Of a stretch of DNA of 64,000 nt, positions 43,594 through 55,825 are shown one piece after another. A program made the translations under genes and the position numbers. The notes under the pieces were generated by a model, which was given only the letters and a program-made list of their open reading frames with translations, was not told the DNA's origin and did no database searches. Numbering within the stretch: position 1 is the first letter of the stretch; every line of letters starts with the position of its first letter. Source of the DNA: Stenogyne calaminthoides (lineage: Eukaryota > Streptophyta > Magnoliopsida > Lamiales > Lamiaceae); NCBI GenBank assembly GCA_037126765.1, contig JBBCBC010000033.1, positions 13,468,085-13,532,084 of the forward strand, written 5' to 3'.

Positions 43594-45513
43594 TGTTGGT
43601 CCCGATGCAAAGCAAGTCTTACATGTGTATGGGGAATACACGTGTTCGGTGTTTTTAAAACTTTTTTTTTCTTGAGGTCGGCTTGGGTCGAGGTTGTCTG
43701 ATGATTTGGTCCCGAGAAGCACAGATCGCTCTGAGTCGAAAGTCTCTTCGAGACAGTGATCCCGAAATGCTTCGAAACCTCGGATAATACCAACCGGAGT
43801 CCCGAGTTTGTTTAGAGATCCTGAGTTGCTTGGATCGGTGGATTGATTCCAAGCCCTGAAATGTCGGTGAAAATATGCTTTGAATATATGCAGCGGTTAA
43901 GCAAAGCAAAAGCAGAAAGCAAAAGAACACCAGATTATAGTGAGTGCGGAGACTCAAGCTCCTACGTCCCTCTCTCCGATCTCTTGAGAGAAATTCACTA
44001 ATCACTTCCTTGAGCTTTTCGACTACCTCGTGGTTTACTTACTCAACTTCGTACACGAGTTTTCGACTACCTCTCGTAGTTTACTTACTCAACCAGGGCC
44101 TTGAACTTTTCGACTACCTCTGTGGTTTACTTACTCAACTCACACAAGCTTTAGGACTACCACAAGTAGCTTACTAACTTCTCCTCTAGAGCTTTTACGA
44201 CTACCCTCGTGGTTTACTCCTCTTTACAACTCAATCTCACCAACAATCACACTCAAACTACCTTACAAAAGGTTTGGGGGTTTCTTGGTTGGTTTCAACT
44301 AGAATGAGATATCCTTTACAATAAAGAACAATCAAAGGCTAGGATATCTCGACTAAGCTTTGGATATATCTTATCAAGCTAGACTTAGTTTAATGAGCTC
44401 TCTTCAATATAAAGCACTTGGGAAATTCTTGGGTTTTCGAGTGCTTCAACTTGCAATAATAAGTTTGAGCTCTTGAGTTGCTTACAAATTTCCCGTAACC
44501 TTTCAATGTAGAAGGTCACAAGTATTTATAGGCATACACCAAGGTCACTCTTGAAAAACTATCCATTGGAGAGATAGCTCCGAGAGTTTCCTCTTATGGT
44601 GTGTGAGAAATGGCTATATTTAGGGTTTGACACTCCCTAACACGTTTTAGGCAATAGCCTTTCATGTAGCCGGTCTTCACTTTTTGCAGTCTGGAACTTA
44701 GTACTTCTGACATCTTTTCAGTGACCTGTCATTGTCAGTGTCAGTATGGTACAGTGCTGTCTTTTTCTTTTTGACTTTTGTCTCTAGTTAAAGGTAGACA
44801 ACTCAACGGCTCTTTTGGTTACAATCTCTGAGTGATATAACCTTAACAACACTTTGTCTTAGTTCCTTTTGTCTGCACTTTGAATGTTATGGGCAATATC
44901 TAACTTTCTAAGGAATCACAATCTTCTCAGTATTGCATCCTTCAGATCGATATGTTCAGTGCCTCGGAACATTGAGTTTATCTTGAGCATTGATGAAATT
45001 CGACTCCTCCGGTAATTCGCGTGCCTTCGATATTCTTGATCTTCAATTCTTGATCTTACATCTTACGTGTCTTGAGTCTTGAGTCTTGACGTCTTGAGTA
45101 TTTACGGATGTCTTGGTGATATCTTTGAGTCTTCATCTTTGAGTCTTGGATCTTCAATTTCATCTTGAGTCTTGATATCTCGGATTTCATCTTGAGTCTT
45201 GATATCTCGATTTCTCCTTGAGACTTGATATCTCAATTTCATACTGAGTCTTCAGTTTCTTCGTTTCATACTGAAACTTCAGAAACTTCAGTTTCATACT
45301 GAAACTTCGGTTTCTTCAGAAACTTAATGAGTTCTTCAGAATCTTTAGATCCTAACCTGATCTATATCTGCTGACTATACATTTTGCATATAACATCCTG
45401 AATACTCTAAAACTGAATCCTGACTCAACTGTCAAGATTATTCTGAACATGTCATACTCAGGGGTTTTGGGATCTAATCAAAATCATATCTTTATTAAAT
45501 TCATCTCCCAACA
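43594..45513 (-). repeat. 5' LTR of A1
   Basis: TGTTGGTCCCGATGC...CATCTCCCAACA, followed by CAAAG. Carries the minus TATA box at 44523-44530, the minisatellite at 44010-44225 and the TCTTGAGTC array at 45010-45350. A deletion near 43840 removes the segment equal to about 31245-31430 of the 3' LTR. Confidence 0.92.
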
Positions 45514-45549
45514 CAAAGTAAATGCATACTTTCCAGTATAATCCCAACA

Positions 45550-46742
45550 ATCTCCCACTTATACTCAAAGTCTGCTTTTAAGTATACATCAGCATGTCTC
45601 GTGTAGTACATGACAACTAATGCCACCTACACGAACCTAATAATGTCTCCCACTTATACTCAAAGAAGATTAGCAACGGTCTTGACACCCATTCCTTCCA
45701 CATGTCTCTCGAATGTATTCTGAGGCAGACCCTTTGTGAATGGATGAGCTAGGTTGTCTTCTGACGTGATCTTTGCCACCTCTATATCTCCTCTCTTAAC
45801 GTTTCTCGTATAAGATGGTATTTCCTTTCAATGTGTTTGCTGGCCTTGTGGGCTCTTGGTTCCCTTGAATTTGCAACTGCTCCGGCATTGTCACAATAAA
45901 TGATGATTGTCTTTGGGCAAATTGGGGAACTACATCCAAGTCCACTAGGAAGTTCTTGAGCCAAACCGCTTCTTTTCATTTTGCATAAGCACTACATATT
46001 AAAGCTTTCATGGTAGAATTTGCGATGCATTTCTGCTTAACGCTTCTCCATGTCATGGCTCCTCCCCCCATGCAAAACACACTACCGGAGGTAGATTTTC
46101 TGGAATCTAAGTATGATTTTCATGAGCTTACAAACTAGGTGTTCTTGGCCCTTTTCAATGAAGCCTTGGGGTTGATGCATATAGATTTCTTCATCAAGAC
46201 TTAGTTAAGGAAAATTTGTCTTGACATCCATTTGCCGATTTTAAAATCGAGATCTTGAAGAATCGACAAAGAGAATCCGGGATGGACTTGAGCATTTCTT
46301 TACTGGTGAAAAGGTTTCCTCATATCGATCCATTCTTTCGAGTATGACCTTTCGCCACAAGCCTTGCCTAGAAGGTTTCCACCTTCCCGTCCAATCCCCT
46401 TTTTCTCTTGTATACCCACTTGCAACCAATGAGTTTGACCCCATTAAGTGGTTCGACTAGCTCCCACACTCTAATATGATCCATAGAACCCATTTCGGCT
46501 TTCATTGCCTTTTGCCAAGAAACCGCATCCTTGTCTTGGATTGCCTCATCATATGTCTATGGGTCTGATTCGTCTTGTCCGGGAATCAAGTCCGAGGACT
46601 CTCCTATCCCCGTGAATCTCTCGGTTTGTCTCTCACAACCCTCCCCACTGACGAGGTTTAGGTTGTGAAAGTGTGTCGTTTGGTATGTCATCTTGTACAG
46701 TTGGCAACGAGGTTAGCCCCCTTAGCTCACTTAAGGTAATCT
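45550..46742 (-). pseudogene. duplicated RT/RNase H block of H with internal deletion
   Basis: Matches 27334-29200 from end to end, including the identical last 50 bases before AATCT, but lacks about 675 bp (equivalent of 27905-28580; the join is near 46112). Remaining pieces: the RNase H end (45782-45979: 'KTIIIYCDNAGAVANSREPR', 'HKASKHIERKYHLIRE') and RT start (46241-46444, degraded, plus 'KWVYKR'-like region). The deletion removes the YVDD region and most RNase H blocks. This is the second unit of the tandem duplication described in the findings. Confidence 0.85.
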
Positions 46743-48581
46743 TGTTGGGGAATTAATTACCCGGATCTATTCGGGATGAATATTTAAATACAAATTTAAT
46801 TCTTGACAATTATTAATAGCATGAATTAACACATATTAATTCAAATAATAATTCAACAACAAATCATGCATATAAAAGTTCACGTAAATCCTACGCATGC
46901 GGAATTACTACGAGTTTACGTGAACTTACCTCTTGGAATGACAATGGTCTTGTATATGAAAACACACCAAAAGTCCTTCCCAAGTATTCCCTAGTCCTTG
47001 CTTTCGACAATCCGGTGGAAGGATACTCATGAACAATTAACAAAAGGAAAAATAAACTTTGTTGCACCACTTTTGTGGATTTACTAATTTTTCCAGCACA
47101 TGGAATTGTATTTGGGAATGAAAGAATCATCCCCTATTTATAGATGGGGTGGTGGACGATTTTTAGGGAAGAAAAAAAATGTGGGAAAATCTTTTCTTGA
47201 TCTCGAAGAAATCTTGAATATATCTCCTATATTCTTTTCCCCATAATTAAAATATTCCACAAAAATCCCACCTCATCTTGCTATGGTGATTTTCGAAATA
47301 TTAGGAGAAAAGATTCCAAGATTTGGATCTTCTTGAATTTATGAGATATTCTTGTATTTCAAGAAATACATATCTTCCATAATATCTTTTCAAGAAAATC
47401 TTTCTTTCCCTCATATTTCAAAATTTTCGAAACTTATCTATATGAATAACCAAGTGGGAGATTTCTTGAATTTAATGAGATAATCTTGTATTCCAAGAAT
47501 ACATATCTTCATTCCATAACAAAATTCAAAGAAAGTCTTTCTCCCATTTTATCCATAATTTTCGAAAAAAACAAGGAAAAATAGGCAACAAATTTATTTT
47601 ATTTTTAAACACCTTTTTCAGTTATTGGACTTTATCTTGGGCTACTTGGGGGGCCTTTAGGAGAATTAAGATTGGACCTTCCAATGGACCTTGAATTATC
47701 AATATTGAGCCACAATATTATTCAAGCCCATAAATATTAATTAATCTCACTACATAATTAATATTGCACTATCCATCTTAACCCATATTACAGTTAATAT
47801 GGCTCCCGGTTATTATTTCCCGTGTTTAAGATTATCTAGCCCATTAATTAATTTAAGCCACTGAAATAACTTTCCATTAATTAATATCTTTTATCTTTGG
47901 TAAAGGAAGCGGTTCAACATTATTATCCATACCGAAACTAGTTCAACTTGCAAGATTTGGTATGATAAAACTTATGAACCTCCCAGGGGCAAATTGAACA
48001 AAGCGTGCTTGCTTGCACACGATTCTCCGTATTAAATCTTAGCAATCGCATGTGACCAATAATATTACCCAAGATATAGGGTATTGAATCTCATTGATTC
48101 TCTTCCCATAATAAGTCAAAGCAATAATTTACTAACCACACGCAATCCTATTTAAGGGGCGAAGATTAAGAAATAACTAACCACCGAGGTCTAATTCTTT
48201 CTAGTTCGGTTTTTGAAGAATTTGTCCTCTGTAGGTCCTCTTCAATGCATCGGTCATGCACTAGTGTAATCTCTTGGTCAAGACAAACCAATCAGGCCTT
48301 ACACTACAACCTTTCACGATGGATTGTTCATTTCCATCTAGGTCGTGAATGGTGTACTTTTAATTACAAGGCGTTAATTTAATCTTACGTGATCTTGGTG
48401 TCACTAAATTAACTACAATGTAACACGTACTTTTTAATGAACAGTTATGCAGTAAATATATGTAACTTTCGATGATATTTAAAGCATCAGTGATAAAAAA
48501 ATTATTTTAGTAAATAAGTCCAAAAATTAGTTTAGTCGATTATACAAAGTAAAAGCATACTTTCAAAGTATAATCCCAACA
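46743..48581 (-). repeat. 3' LTR of N (L2b)
   Basis: TGTTGGGGAATTAATT...ATAATCCCAACA. Minus TATA box at 47135-47142. The PPT (minus TAAGTGGGAGAT, 48582-48593) adjoins. Confidence 0.93.
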
Positions 48582-50440
48582 ATCTCCCACTTATACTATA
48601 AGTCCGCTTTTAAGTATACATCAAGATGTCTCGTGTAGTACATGACAACTAATGCCACCTACACGAACCTAATAATGTCTCCCACTTATACTCAAAGCAG
48701 ATTGGTAACGATCTTGACACCCATTCCTTTCACATGTCTCTTGAATGTATTCCGAGGACCCTTTGTGAATGGATCGGCCTAGGTTGTCTTAAGACGCGAT
48801 CTTTGCCACCTCTATATCTCTCTCTTAACGATGTCTCGTATAAGATGATATTTCCTTTCAATGTGTTTTACTTTGGCCTTGTGGGCTCTTGGTTCCCTTG
48901 AATTTATAATCGCTTTCGGCATTGTCACAATAACGATGATTCACCGGGCAAATTCGAACCACATCCAAGTCCACTAGGAAGTTCTTGAGCCAAACCGCTT
49001 CTTTTTTTTTGCCAAAATAGCGATTACATATTCAACTTCCATGGTAGAATGTGATGTATTTACGCTTAACGCTTCTCCACGTCATGGCTCCTCCCCATGC
49101 AAAACACACTTTTGGAGGTAAATTTTCGAGTCTAAGTGGATTGGAAAACCGAGTCCGTGTGGCCGATGGGGATTAGACTATCGATCGATAAACCAACATT
49201 CTACCTCGAGTACTTTTGGATACTTGAATGTTTTTAATCGCCGTCCAATGTTCCTTCGGGGTTACTCGATATCTTGCCACCATGCCAATGGCAAAGCAGA
49301 TATCCCGGTCTAAATACACAACATTGCATACATAAGGCTTCCGGCAACCGGAAGCACAAGGAATGCCTCTCATGTCATCTATCTCCTTTTTGTGTCTTAG
49401 GGCACATTTTATTGGATAGATGGATTCCATGCACTGAAAATGCAAGCCTTTCTTGGAATCTCGCATCTTTGAATCGTTTCAAGGAGTTAATCTATGTATG
49501 AAGCTTGCGATAAGCCTATCATCCTTTTCTTGCGATCTCGAGTGATCATGATCCCAAGGATGTGCCCGGCTTCCCCTAAGTCCTTCATATCAAACTATTT
49601 TGAAAGCCATGCCCTTACGTCTGATAATACCTTTACATCGTTTCCGATGAGCAGAATGTCATCTACGTATAGTACTAAGAATACCAATGGAGTTCCGACA
49701 CGCTTTTTATACACACAACTCTCGAACTTCGTTTTGATCAAACCCGTAAGACTTTATAACATGATCAAAACATTGGTTACAAAGCTCGGATGCTGTTTGA
49801 GTCCGTAAATGGACTTCATGAGCTTACAAACTAGGTGTTCTTGGCCCTTTTCAATGAAGCCTTGGGGTTGTTGCATATAGATTTCCTCATCAAGACTTCC
49901 GTTAAGGAAAGCTGTCTTGACATCCATTTGCCAGATTTCAAAATCGAGATGCGCAACTATCGACAAGAGAATGGGATGGACTTGAGCATTCTTCTATGTA
50001 AAAAAAGGTTTCCTCATACCGATCCCTTCTTTACGAAAGTATAACCTTTAATACAAGCCTTGCCTTGAAGGTTTTCACCTTCCCATCCGGTCCCCTCTTT
50101 CTCTTGTATACCCACTTGCAACCAATAGGTTTGACCCCATTAAGTGGTTCGACTAGCACCCACACTCTGTTATGATCCATAGACCCCATTTCCGCTTTCA
50201 TTGCCTTTTGCCAAGCGCATCCTTATCTTGGATTGCCTCATCGATTATGTCCATGGGTGCGATTCATCTTGTCGGGGAATCAAATCCGAGGACTCTCCTA
50301 TCCCCATGAATCTCTCGGGCTGTCTCACAACCCTCCCACTTCTGACGAGGCTCGGTTTGTGAAAGTGTGTCGATTTGGTATATCATCTTAGACAGGTTGG
50401 CAATGAGGTTAAGCCCCTTAGCTCACTTAAGGTAATCTCA
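48582..50440 (-). pseudogene. copia RT and RNase H of N, frameshifted
   Basis: RT start is degraded (50040-50440). Palm 49754-49966 shows 'FEIWQMDVKTAFLNGSLDEE' and 'EHLVCKLMKSIYGLKQ'. The YVDD codons TACGTAGATGAC are intact on the minus strand at about 49654-49665, unlike in H. 49173-49466 gives 'ARYRVTPKEHWTAIKN' from the RNase H connection. The RNase H end (48800-49150) is present but in several frames. The unbroken junction at 50432-50445 continues into integrase, showing the pre-insertion arrangement of the family. Confidence 0.88.
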
Positions 50441-51330
50441 TACGGGTCTTCTTTCGTTCATATAGTCTTCCTCCAAAAATCTAAAGTGGGTGCTTATGAT
50501 CACCTTTTAATCTTTGGGACCATAGAACATACACCCTTTTTGTTCCTCGGGGTATCCTATAAACAACCTTAATTACGATCGAGGATCGAATTTCGGCTTT
50601 CTTATCCAACACGTAGGCCGGACACCCCCAAATTCTCATGTGTCTCTAACTAGGCTTGCGCCCGGTCCATAATTCTTTGGGAGTTTTGGGAACCGACTTG
50701 GATAGCACCAAGTTCAGAATGTAAGCCGCTATTTCCAAGGCATGACCCCAGAACGACTTGGGAAGATCCGCATAACACATCATTGATCTAACCATTTCCA
50801 AAAGAGTTACGTTTCTTCGCTCTGTAACCCGTTTTGTTTGGGGGTTAGGGTGCGATCAAGCCCCGGGATGCAATCCCTTCATCCGACAAGTAGTTCAAAA
50901 ACTCATCGCTGAGGTACTCACCTCCACGATCGGATCGTAGAGACTTGATACATTTTTCCCTATGATTCTCTGCTTGGGCCTTAAATTCTTTGAATTTCTC
51001 AAAGGTCTCAGATTTATGCTTCATAAGGAAAATATAACCGTACCTCGAGTAGTCATCAATAAAAGTGACGAAATACTCGTAACCTCCTCTTGCCATGGTT
51101 GACATTGGACCACATACGTCTGTGTGAACAATTTCTAACACTTCTTTGGCTCTATTCCCCTTGGCTCCGAATGCCCTCTTGATCATTTTACCCTCCAAAC
51201 ATGATTCGCAGGTTGGAATCGGTTCAACTCGGAGAGACTCTAGTGAACCATCTTTCACCAACCTTTGGATCCTATTTGGATTAATATGTCCCAATCTTAG
51301 ATGCCATAGAAGTGTTTCGTTCACGTCTGA
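50441..51330 (-). pseudogene. copia integrase of N
   Basis: A 159-codon open piece (50845-51324) runs from 'MNETLLWHLRLGHINPNRIQ' (zinc region) through 'CESCLEGKMIKRAFGAKG', 'EIVHTDVCGPMSTMARGGYE' and 'VTFIDDYSRYGYIFLMKHKS' to 'SLRSDRGGEYLSDEFLNYLS'. It contains the first two catalytic aspartates (HTDVCGP, SDRGGEY). The glutamate side and C-terminal 'GRKPSLRHMRIWG'-like region (50580-50830) are frameshifted. It is close to 56295-56750 of H, so domain order is certain. Confidence 0.92.
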
Positions 51331-51780
51331 TGAACGTTTTCTTTTCTAAAAGCTTGATTGATGTGTTATAGGATGCATTTAGGTGAGTGGTGTGCCAGTT
51401 AATTGTATAGAGATTACTTGACAACGTTCCATGACAGATAAATTTATCATAAAGAGAAATGGTAACAACTTTATCAAAAGTAACCGAATATCCATCAAGG
51501 TAAAGTTTAGAAACTGAAATCAAGTTCTTTCTAAAATTCGGAACGTAAAGTACATCTCTTAAAATTAAAACTCTGTCTTCAAAAGACAGGTGCACTTCTC
51601 CAGCTGCTTGTTTGCCACTCTCGTGGCATCGCCCAGTGTGATGAGGATCTCACTCCCACTAAGTTGTCGGGTCCGCTTGAACCCCTGTTAAGTGAAACAT
51701 ACATGATTAGTGGATCCCGTATCCACCACCCATAAATGGGAGGCATACGCCGCTAAGCAAGTTTCAATAACTAGTGCGTG
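51331..51780 (-). pseudogene. copia protease of N
   Basis: 51281-51595 reads 'MHLSFEDRVLILRDVLYVPN', 'FRKNLISVSKLYLDGYSVTF', the protease-to-integrase connection. The active-site loop near 51720-51745 gives W-V-V-D-T-G-S-T-N-H-V (H where the family has D-H). The DTG triplet is intact. A frameshift near 51600-51615 separates the two parts. Confidence 0.8.
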
Positions 51781-52626
51781 AGAATTACCTTTCTTTCCAT
51801 TCCTTTTGGGATTGGAGCAGTGACCTCAATGTCCTCTTTCACTTTGCACTTGAAGCACCTCCCCTTAGGTGGCTTGCTCACTCCTCCACCTCCTTCACCT
51901 TTTCTTTTGCCTTTGGCAACACTTGAATTCACTTTTTGTAGCTCTTGTCCTTTTTCTTGTTCTTACCACCCCTTGGCCTAGAAGATGAAGAAGGTCCATT
52001 TGCCACCAAGACTTGGCTCTTTTCCCCCAATATCGCCTCTACCGAGACCAAAGCTTGCAATAGATCGGGGCATCGGAACTTACGATTATTCATCGATAGT
52101 TCAACTTTAAGGTACATTCAAAACTTTTTTTAGAGAATGGAGCCGCGAAATCGATTTAGGTCTTGATGTTGATTTGGGCGCCAAGTACCTCAAGTTTTTT
52201 AAAGGTGAGCCATCATCTAGAGAACATGCTCCACTACGAGGCGTTCCTCCACCATTTTCATAGAAAGCAAGTCCTCATGGTGATCTAACTAGCCACTTTC
52301 GGTTATGATGTTGAAACATCGCTTTAGGACTAGTCATGATGTCCGGCCGGTCTCTCAATGTTACGGTGTTGGTGTTGCAACACATCGACATTGAAGCCAA
52401 GATGGTACACTTTGCCATTTCGTTGGAACGCTCCATCGGCATACTCTTTCTTAACCGATTTACTTGACTCGTCATTTGGCTTTTACGGTTTAGGTGTAGT
52501 GAGAACCAGTTATGGCTTTGTGCGATAAGGACAATAGTAAGTTTCGACTCAATCAACAAAGTTTTCACCGATGTAAGCAAATTGTCTTTAAGTATATTGA
52601 GCGATTGGATTAAAAAGTTGCGACAT
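51781..52626 (-). pseudogene. copia gag of N, frameshifted
   Basis: Start ATG at 52626-52624 ('MSQLFNPIAQ'). The following matrix/capsid-like part is broken several times (52275-52600). 51929-52117 ('MYLKVELSMNNRKFRCPDLL', 'SRPRGGKNKKKDKSYKK') corresponds to the capsid end and basic stretch. The zinc knuckle near 51855-51870 reads 'GRCFKCKV', with the second half lost. Compared with H, where 57606-57947 is open, N has the worse gag, although it is the younger insertion. Confidence 0.75.
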
Positions 52627-53976
52627 GATGGTGAAATAAATAATAATTTGTATAAGCACAAGTATATCACAAAATTTGATCACATGTTTCATATTAAAAT
52701 CTCCAAAAAATATGAACATGTATCGATAACATCTCAAAAGCAGTTTAAATAAGCCCCGTGGGGTGGGTCATTATTTAAACACATTCAAGCGAGTTACAAA
52801 CAAACGATTTACAAACCTTTAATATCCAGATTAATAGTTGGCTCCCCACTGACCAATATAAAATTCGAGGGGGACTTGGCGGAAGTATATGCATATCAAT
52901 TTTATACCTAAGTAATAACCATGATTAAATCTGAAATTATTATTTCGCTTTGAGCGAGCCTGCCGTGGGGAGGGTCATAAATTAGCCACTAGTAATAATC
53001 CACAATCATCCGTTAGGAATTTATTCATGTGAAAGCTATCTTTTGACCGTCCCATGGGGGGAATTTCTCCAAAAGAATTCACAAATAAATAAATAATGGA
53101 GGTCAATAATTAATTCAATTTTATTATCCGGAATAAAATTGTCAATTAATTGTTTAAACATACTTAGTAATTTTCGAAAGTGAGATTTTTCCAAACATTT
53201 TCTCATGCATCGCAAATTTAAACACAATTTAAATAAGCATAAATAATGCATAAACATCAAGACAAAAATTAAACATATTGGGCACATTTATCCAATTGTC
53301 ATGGTTAATTTTGTCATGTCTTGATCTTGAGAAATCGTCTTCATAGCCTTCATCGTTCGTCTTGAAAAAGCTCCCACTTGACCGTCTTAAAAAAATGCCT
53401 TGTCAAGCACGCGTCATCGACTATTTCTGGTGAATTCGGTGCCCGCTTAGCTTCCCGGCCGTGTCGAATGGCGCCCGTGCGCGCACACCAAAGCGCCCGG
53501 TATAAGTCACCGCGTTGCCGCGCCCATCTCGGCGATTGTCGCCCCCGCGGATGGTCGGTCGCCTTCGCGTCGCCTGCGCGCGCCGTGCGTCCAGCGTCGT
53601 CGTAGCGTGCCTCTCTTGGCACATTTCGGCGACGCAGCGGCCTCGATTTCAGATCCGGGTCTTTTAATTCTTCGTCTCGCCTCTTGTTTCCGAACCGATT
53701 ACAATTTATTTACAAAAATAAATAAACCTGAATCTGAACTAGTCTATTACATTGATCAAATCAAACAAATACTAATCTACTGGGTGGATTTTCTCGCGAG
53801 GCAAAAGCGAATCGAGCGAATCGAATTAAAAACCACAATTTATATGCATGCATGAATTAAGCACATTAAATTCCATGACAATTGGATACCCAAAAAAAAG
53901 ATCTAGCAATTCTACTATCAATTTCAAATTTAATGGCATTGAATTAAAATACAATTTAAAATTGAGCGGAAACCGA
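52627..53976 (-). other. 5' leader of N with GC-rich insert
   Basis: Non-coding leader between PBS and gag. AT-rich parts carry repeated G/C clusters such as CCCCGTGGGG (52755), CCGTGGGG (52970) and CCATGGGGGG (53053). A sharply GC-rich block lies at 53430-53640. Frames in that block (53350-53622 minus, 53378-53605 plus) are open only because of base composition. Confidence 0.65.
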
Positions 53977-53988
53977 GGCTCGATACCG
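53977..53988 (-). promoter_or_regulatory. primer-binding site of N, initiator tRNA-Met type
   Basis: Minus CGGTATCGAGCC next to the LTR start at 53991. Relative to TGGTATCAGAGCC it has a changed first base and a lost base at the CAG site. Confidence 0.75.
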
Positions 53989-53990
53989 AT

Positions 53991-55825
53991 TGTTGGGAAA
54001 TTAATTGCGGATCTATTCGAGATGAATATTTAAATACAAATTTAATTCTTGACAATTATTAATAGCATGAATTAACCCATATTAATTCAAATAATAATTC
54101 AACAACAAATCATGCATATAAACAGTTCACGTAAATCCTACGCATGGAATTACTCTGAGTTTCGTGAACTTACCTCTTGGAATGACAATGGTCTTGTATA
54201 TGAAAACACACCAAAAGTCCTTCCCAAGTATTCCTAGTCCTTGCTTTCGACAATCGGTGGAAGGATACTCATGAACAATTAACAAAAGGAAAAATAAACT
54301 TTTGTTGCACCACTTTTGTGGATTTACTAATTTTTCCAAAGACATGGAATTGTACTTGGGAATGAAAGAATCATCCCTATTTATAGATGGGGTGGTGGAC
54401 GATTTTTAGGGAAGAAAATAATGTGGGAAAATCTTTCTTGATCTCCAAGAAATCTTGAATATATCTCCTATATTCTTTTCCACATAATTAAAATATTCCA
54501 CAAAAATCCCACCTCATCTTCTTATGGTGATTTTAAAATATTAGGAGAAAAGATTCAAGATTTGGATCTTCTTGAATTTATGAGATATTCTTGTATTTCA
54601 AGAAATGCATATCTTCCATAATATCTTTTCAAGAAAATCAAGAAAATCTTCCTTTCCTCATATTTCAAAAATTTTCGAAACTTATCTAAATGAATAACCA
54701 AGTGGGAGATTTCTTGAATTTAATAATCTTGTATTCCAAGAATACCTATCTTCATTCCATAAGAAAATTCAAAGAAAATCTTTCTCCCATTTTATCCATA
54801 ATTTTCGAAAAAAACAAGGAAAAATAGGCAACAAATTTATTTTATTTTTAAGCACCTTTTTCAGTTATTGGACTTTATCTTGGGCTACTTGGGGGGCCTT
54901 TAGGAGAATTAAGATTGGACCTTGCAATGGACCTTGAATTATCAATATTGAGCCACAATATTATTCAAGCCCATAAATATTAATTAATCTCACTACATAA
55001 TTAATATTGCACTATCCATCTTAACCCATATTACAGTTAATATGGCTCCCGATTATTATTTCCCGTGTTTAAGATTATCTAGCCCATTAATTAATTCAAG
55101 CCCTTTGAAATAGCTTTCAATTAATTAATATCTTTTATCCTTGGTAAAGGAACGATTCAACATTATTATCCATACCGGAAACTAGTTCCACTTGCAAGAT
55201 ATGGTATGATAAAACTTATGAACCTCCCAAGGGGGCAAATCGAACAAGCGTACATGCACACGATTCTCCGTATTAAATCTTAGCAATCGCATGTGACCAA
55301 TAATATTGCCCAAGATATAGGGTATTGAATATTTTGATTCTCTTCCCATAATAAGTCAAAACAATAGTTACTAACCACACACAATCCTATTTAAGGGACG
55401 AAGATTAAGAAATAACTAACCATTGAGGTCTAATTCTTCCTAGTTCAGTTCTGAAGAATTTGTCTTCTTGTAGGTCCTCTTCAATGCAATAGTCATGCAC
55501 TAGTGTAATCTCTTGGTCAAGACAAACCAATCTAAGCCTTACACTACAACCTTTCACGATGGATTGTTCATTTCCATCTAGGTCGTGAATGGTGTACTTT
55601 TAGTTAGAAGGAACTATTAATTTAATCTTCTGTGATCTTGGTATCACTAAATTAACTACAATGTAACACGTCTTATTTAATGAACAGGTTATAAAGAAAT
55701 ATATGTAACATTCGATGATATTTAAAGCATCATTGATAAACAATTTATTTCAATTAAATAAGTCCGAAATTCGGTTTATGCGATTATACAAAGTAAAAGC
55801 ATACTTTCCAATTATAATCCCAACA
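53991..55825 (-). repeat. 5' LTR of N (L3)
   Basis: TGTTGGGAAATTAATT...ATAATCCCAACA then AATCT. Minus TATA box at 54378-54385. Pairs with 46743-48581. Confidence 0.93.

Larger units (their letters stand above)
31013..45513 (-). mobile_element. Sirevirus-like Ty1/copia element A1 with additional downstream ORF region
   Basis: A complete insertion of 14.5 kb: 3' LTR 31013-33099, PPT, extra coding region 33567-37159, RNase H/RT, integrase, protease, gag, PBS, 5' LTR 43594-45513, flanked by CAAAG on both sides. The long LTRs, long gag, iMet PBS and a region between pol and the 3' LTR match Sireviruses, some of which carry an 'env-like' ORF there (family knowledge). Most genes are frameshifted, so it is probably inactive. 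Confidence 0.93.
29201..45549 (-). repeat. extra N-type LTR (L2a), split by A1
   Basis: Two halves, 29201-31012 and 45514-45549, form one 1.8-kb LTR of the N type ('TTGACAATTATTAATAAC', 'CACCACTTTTGTGG'). A minus TATA box is at 29592-29599. It lies directly after AATCT, as L2b does at 46743. The split carries the CAAAG duplication of A1 (31008-31012 and 45514-45518). This LTR is explained by duplication, not by a separate insertion. Confidence 0.88.
46743..55825 (-). mobile_element. Ty1/copia TNT1-94-like element N, complete, nested in H
   Basis: 9083 bp with LTRs 46743-48581 and 53991-55825, PPT, RT/RNase H, integrase, protease, gag, GC-rich leader and PBS. AATCT flanks it (46738-46742 and 55826-55830). 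The sequence across the empty site is visible in N itself at 50432-50445 (GGTAATCTCATACGGG), which proves the insertion point. N and H are the same family. Confidence 0.95.

Noticed and set aside
53350..53622. Arg/Ala-rich open frames on both strands
   Set aside because: Open in several frames only because of GC-rich repeats. No start context and no counterpart of equal frame in H.
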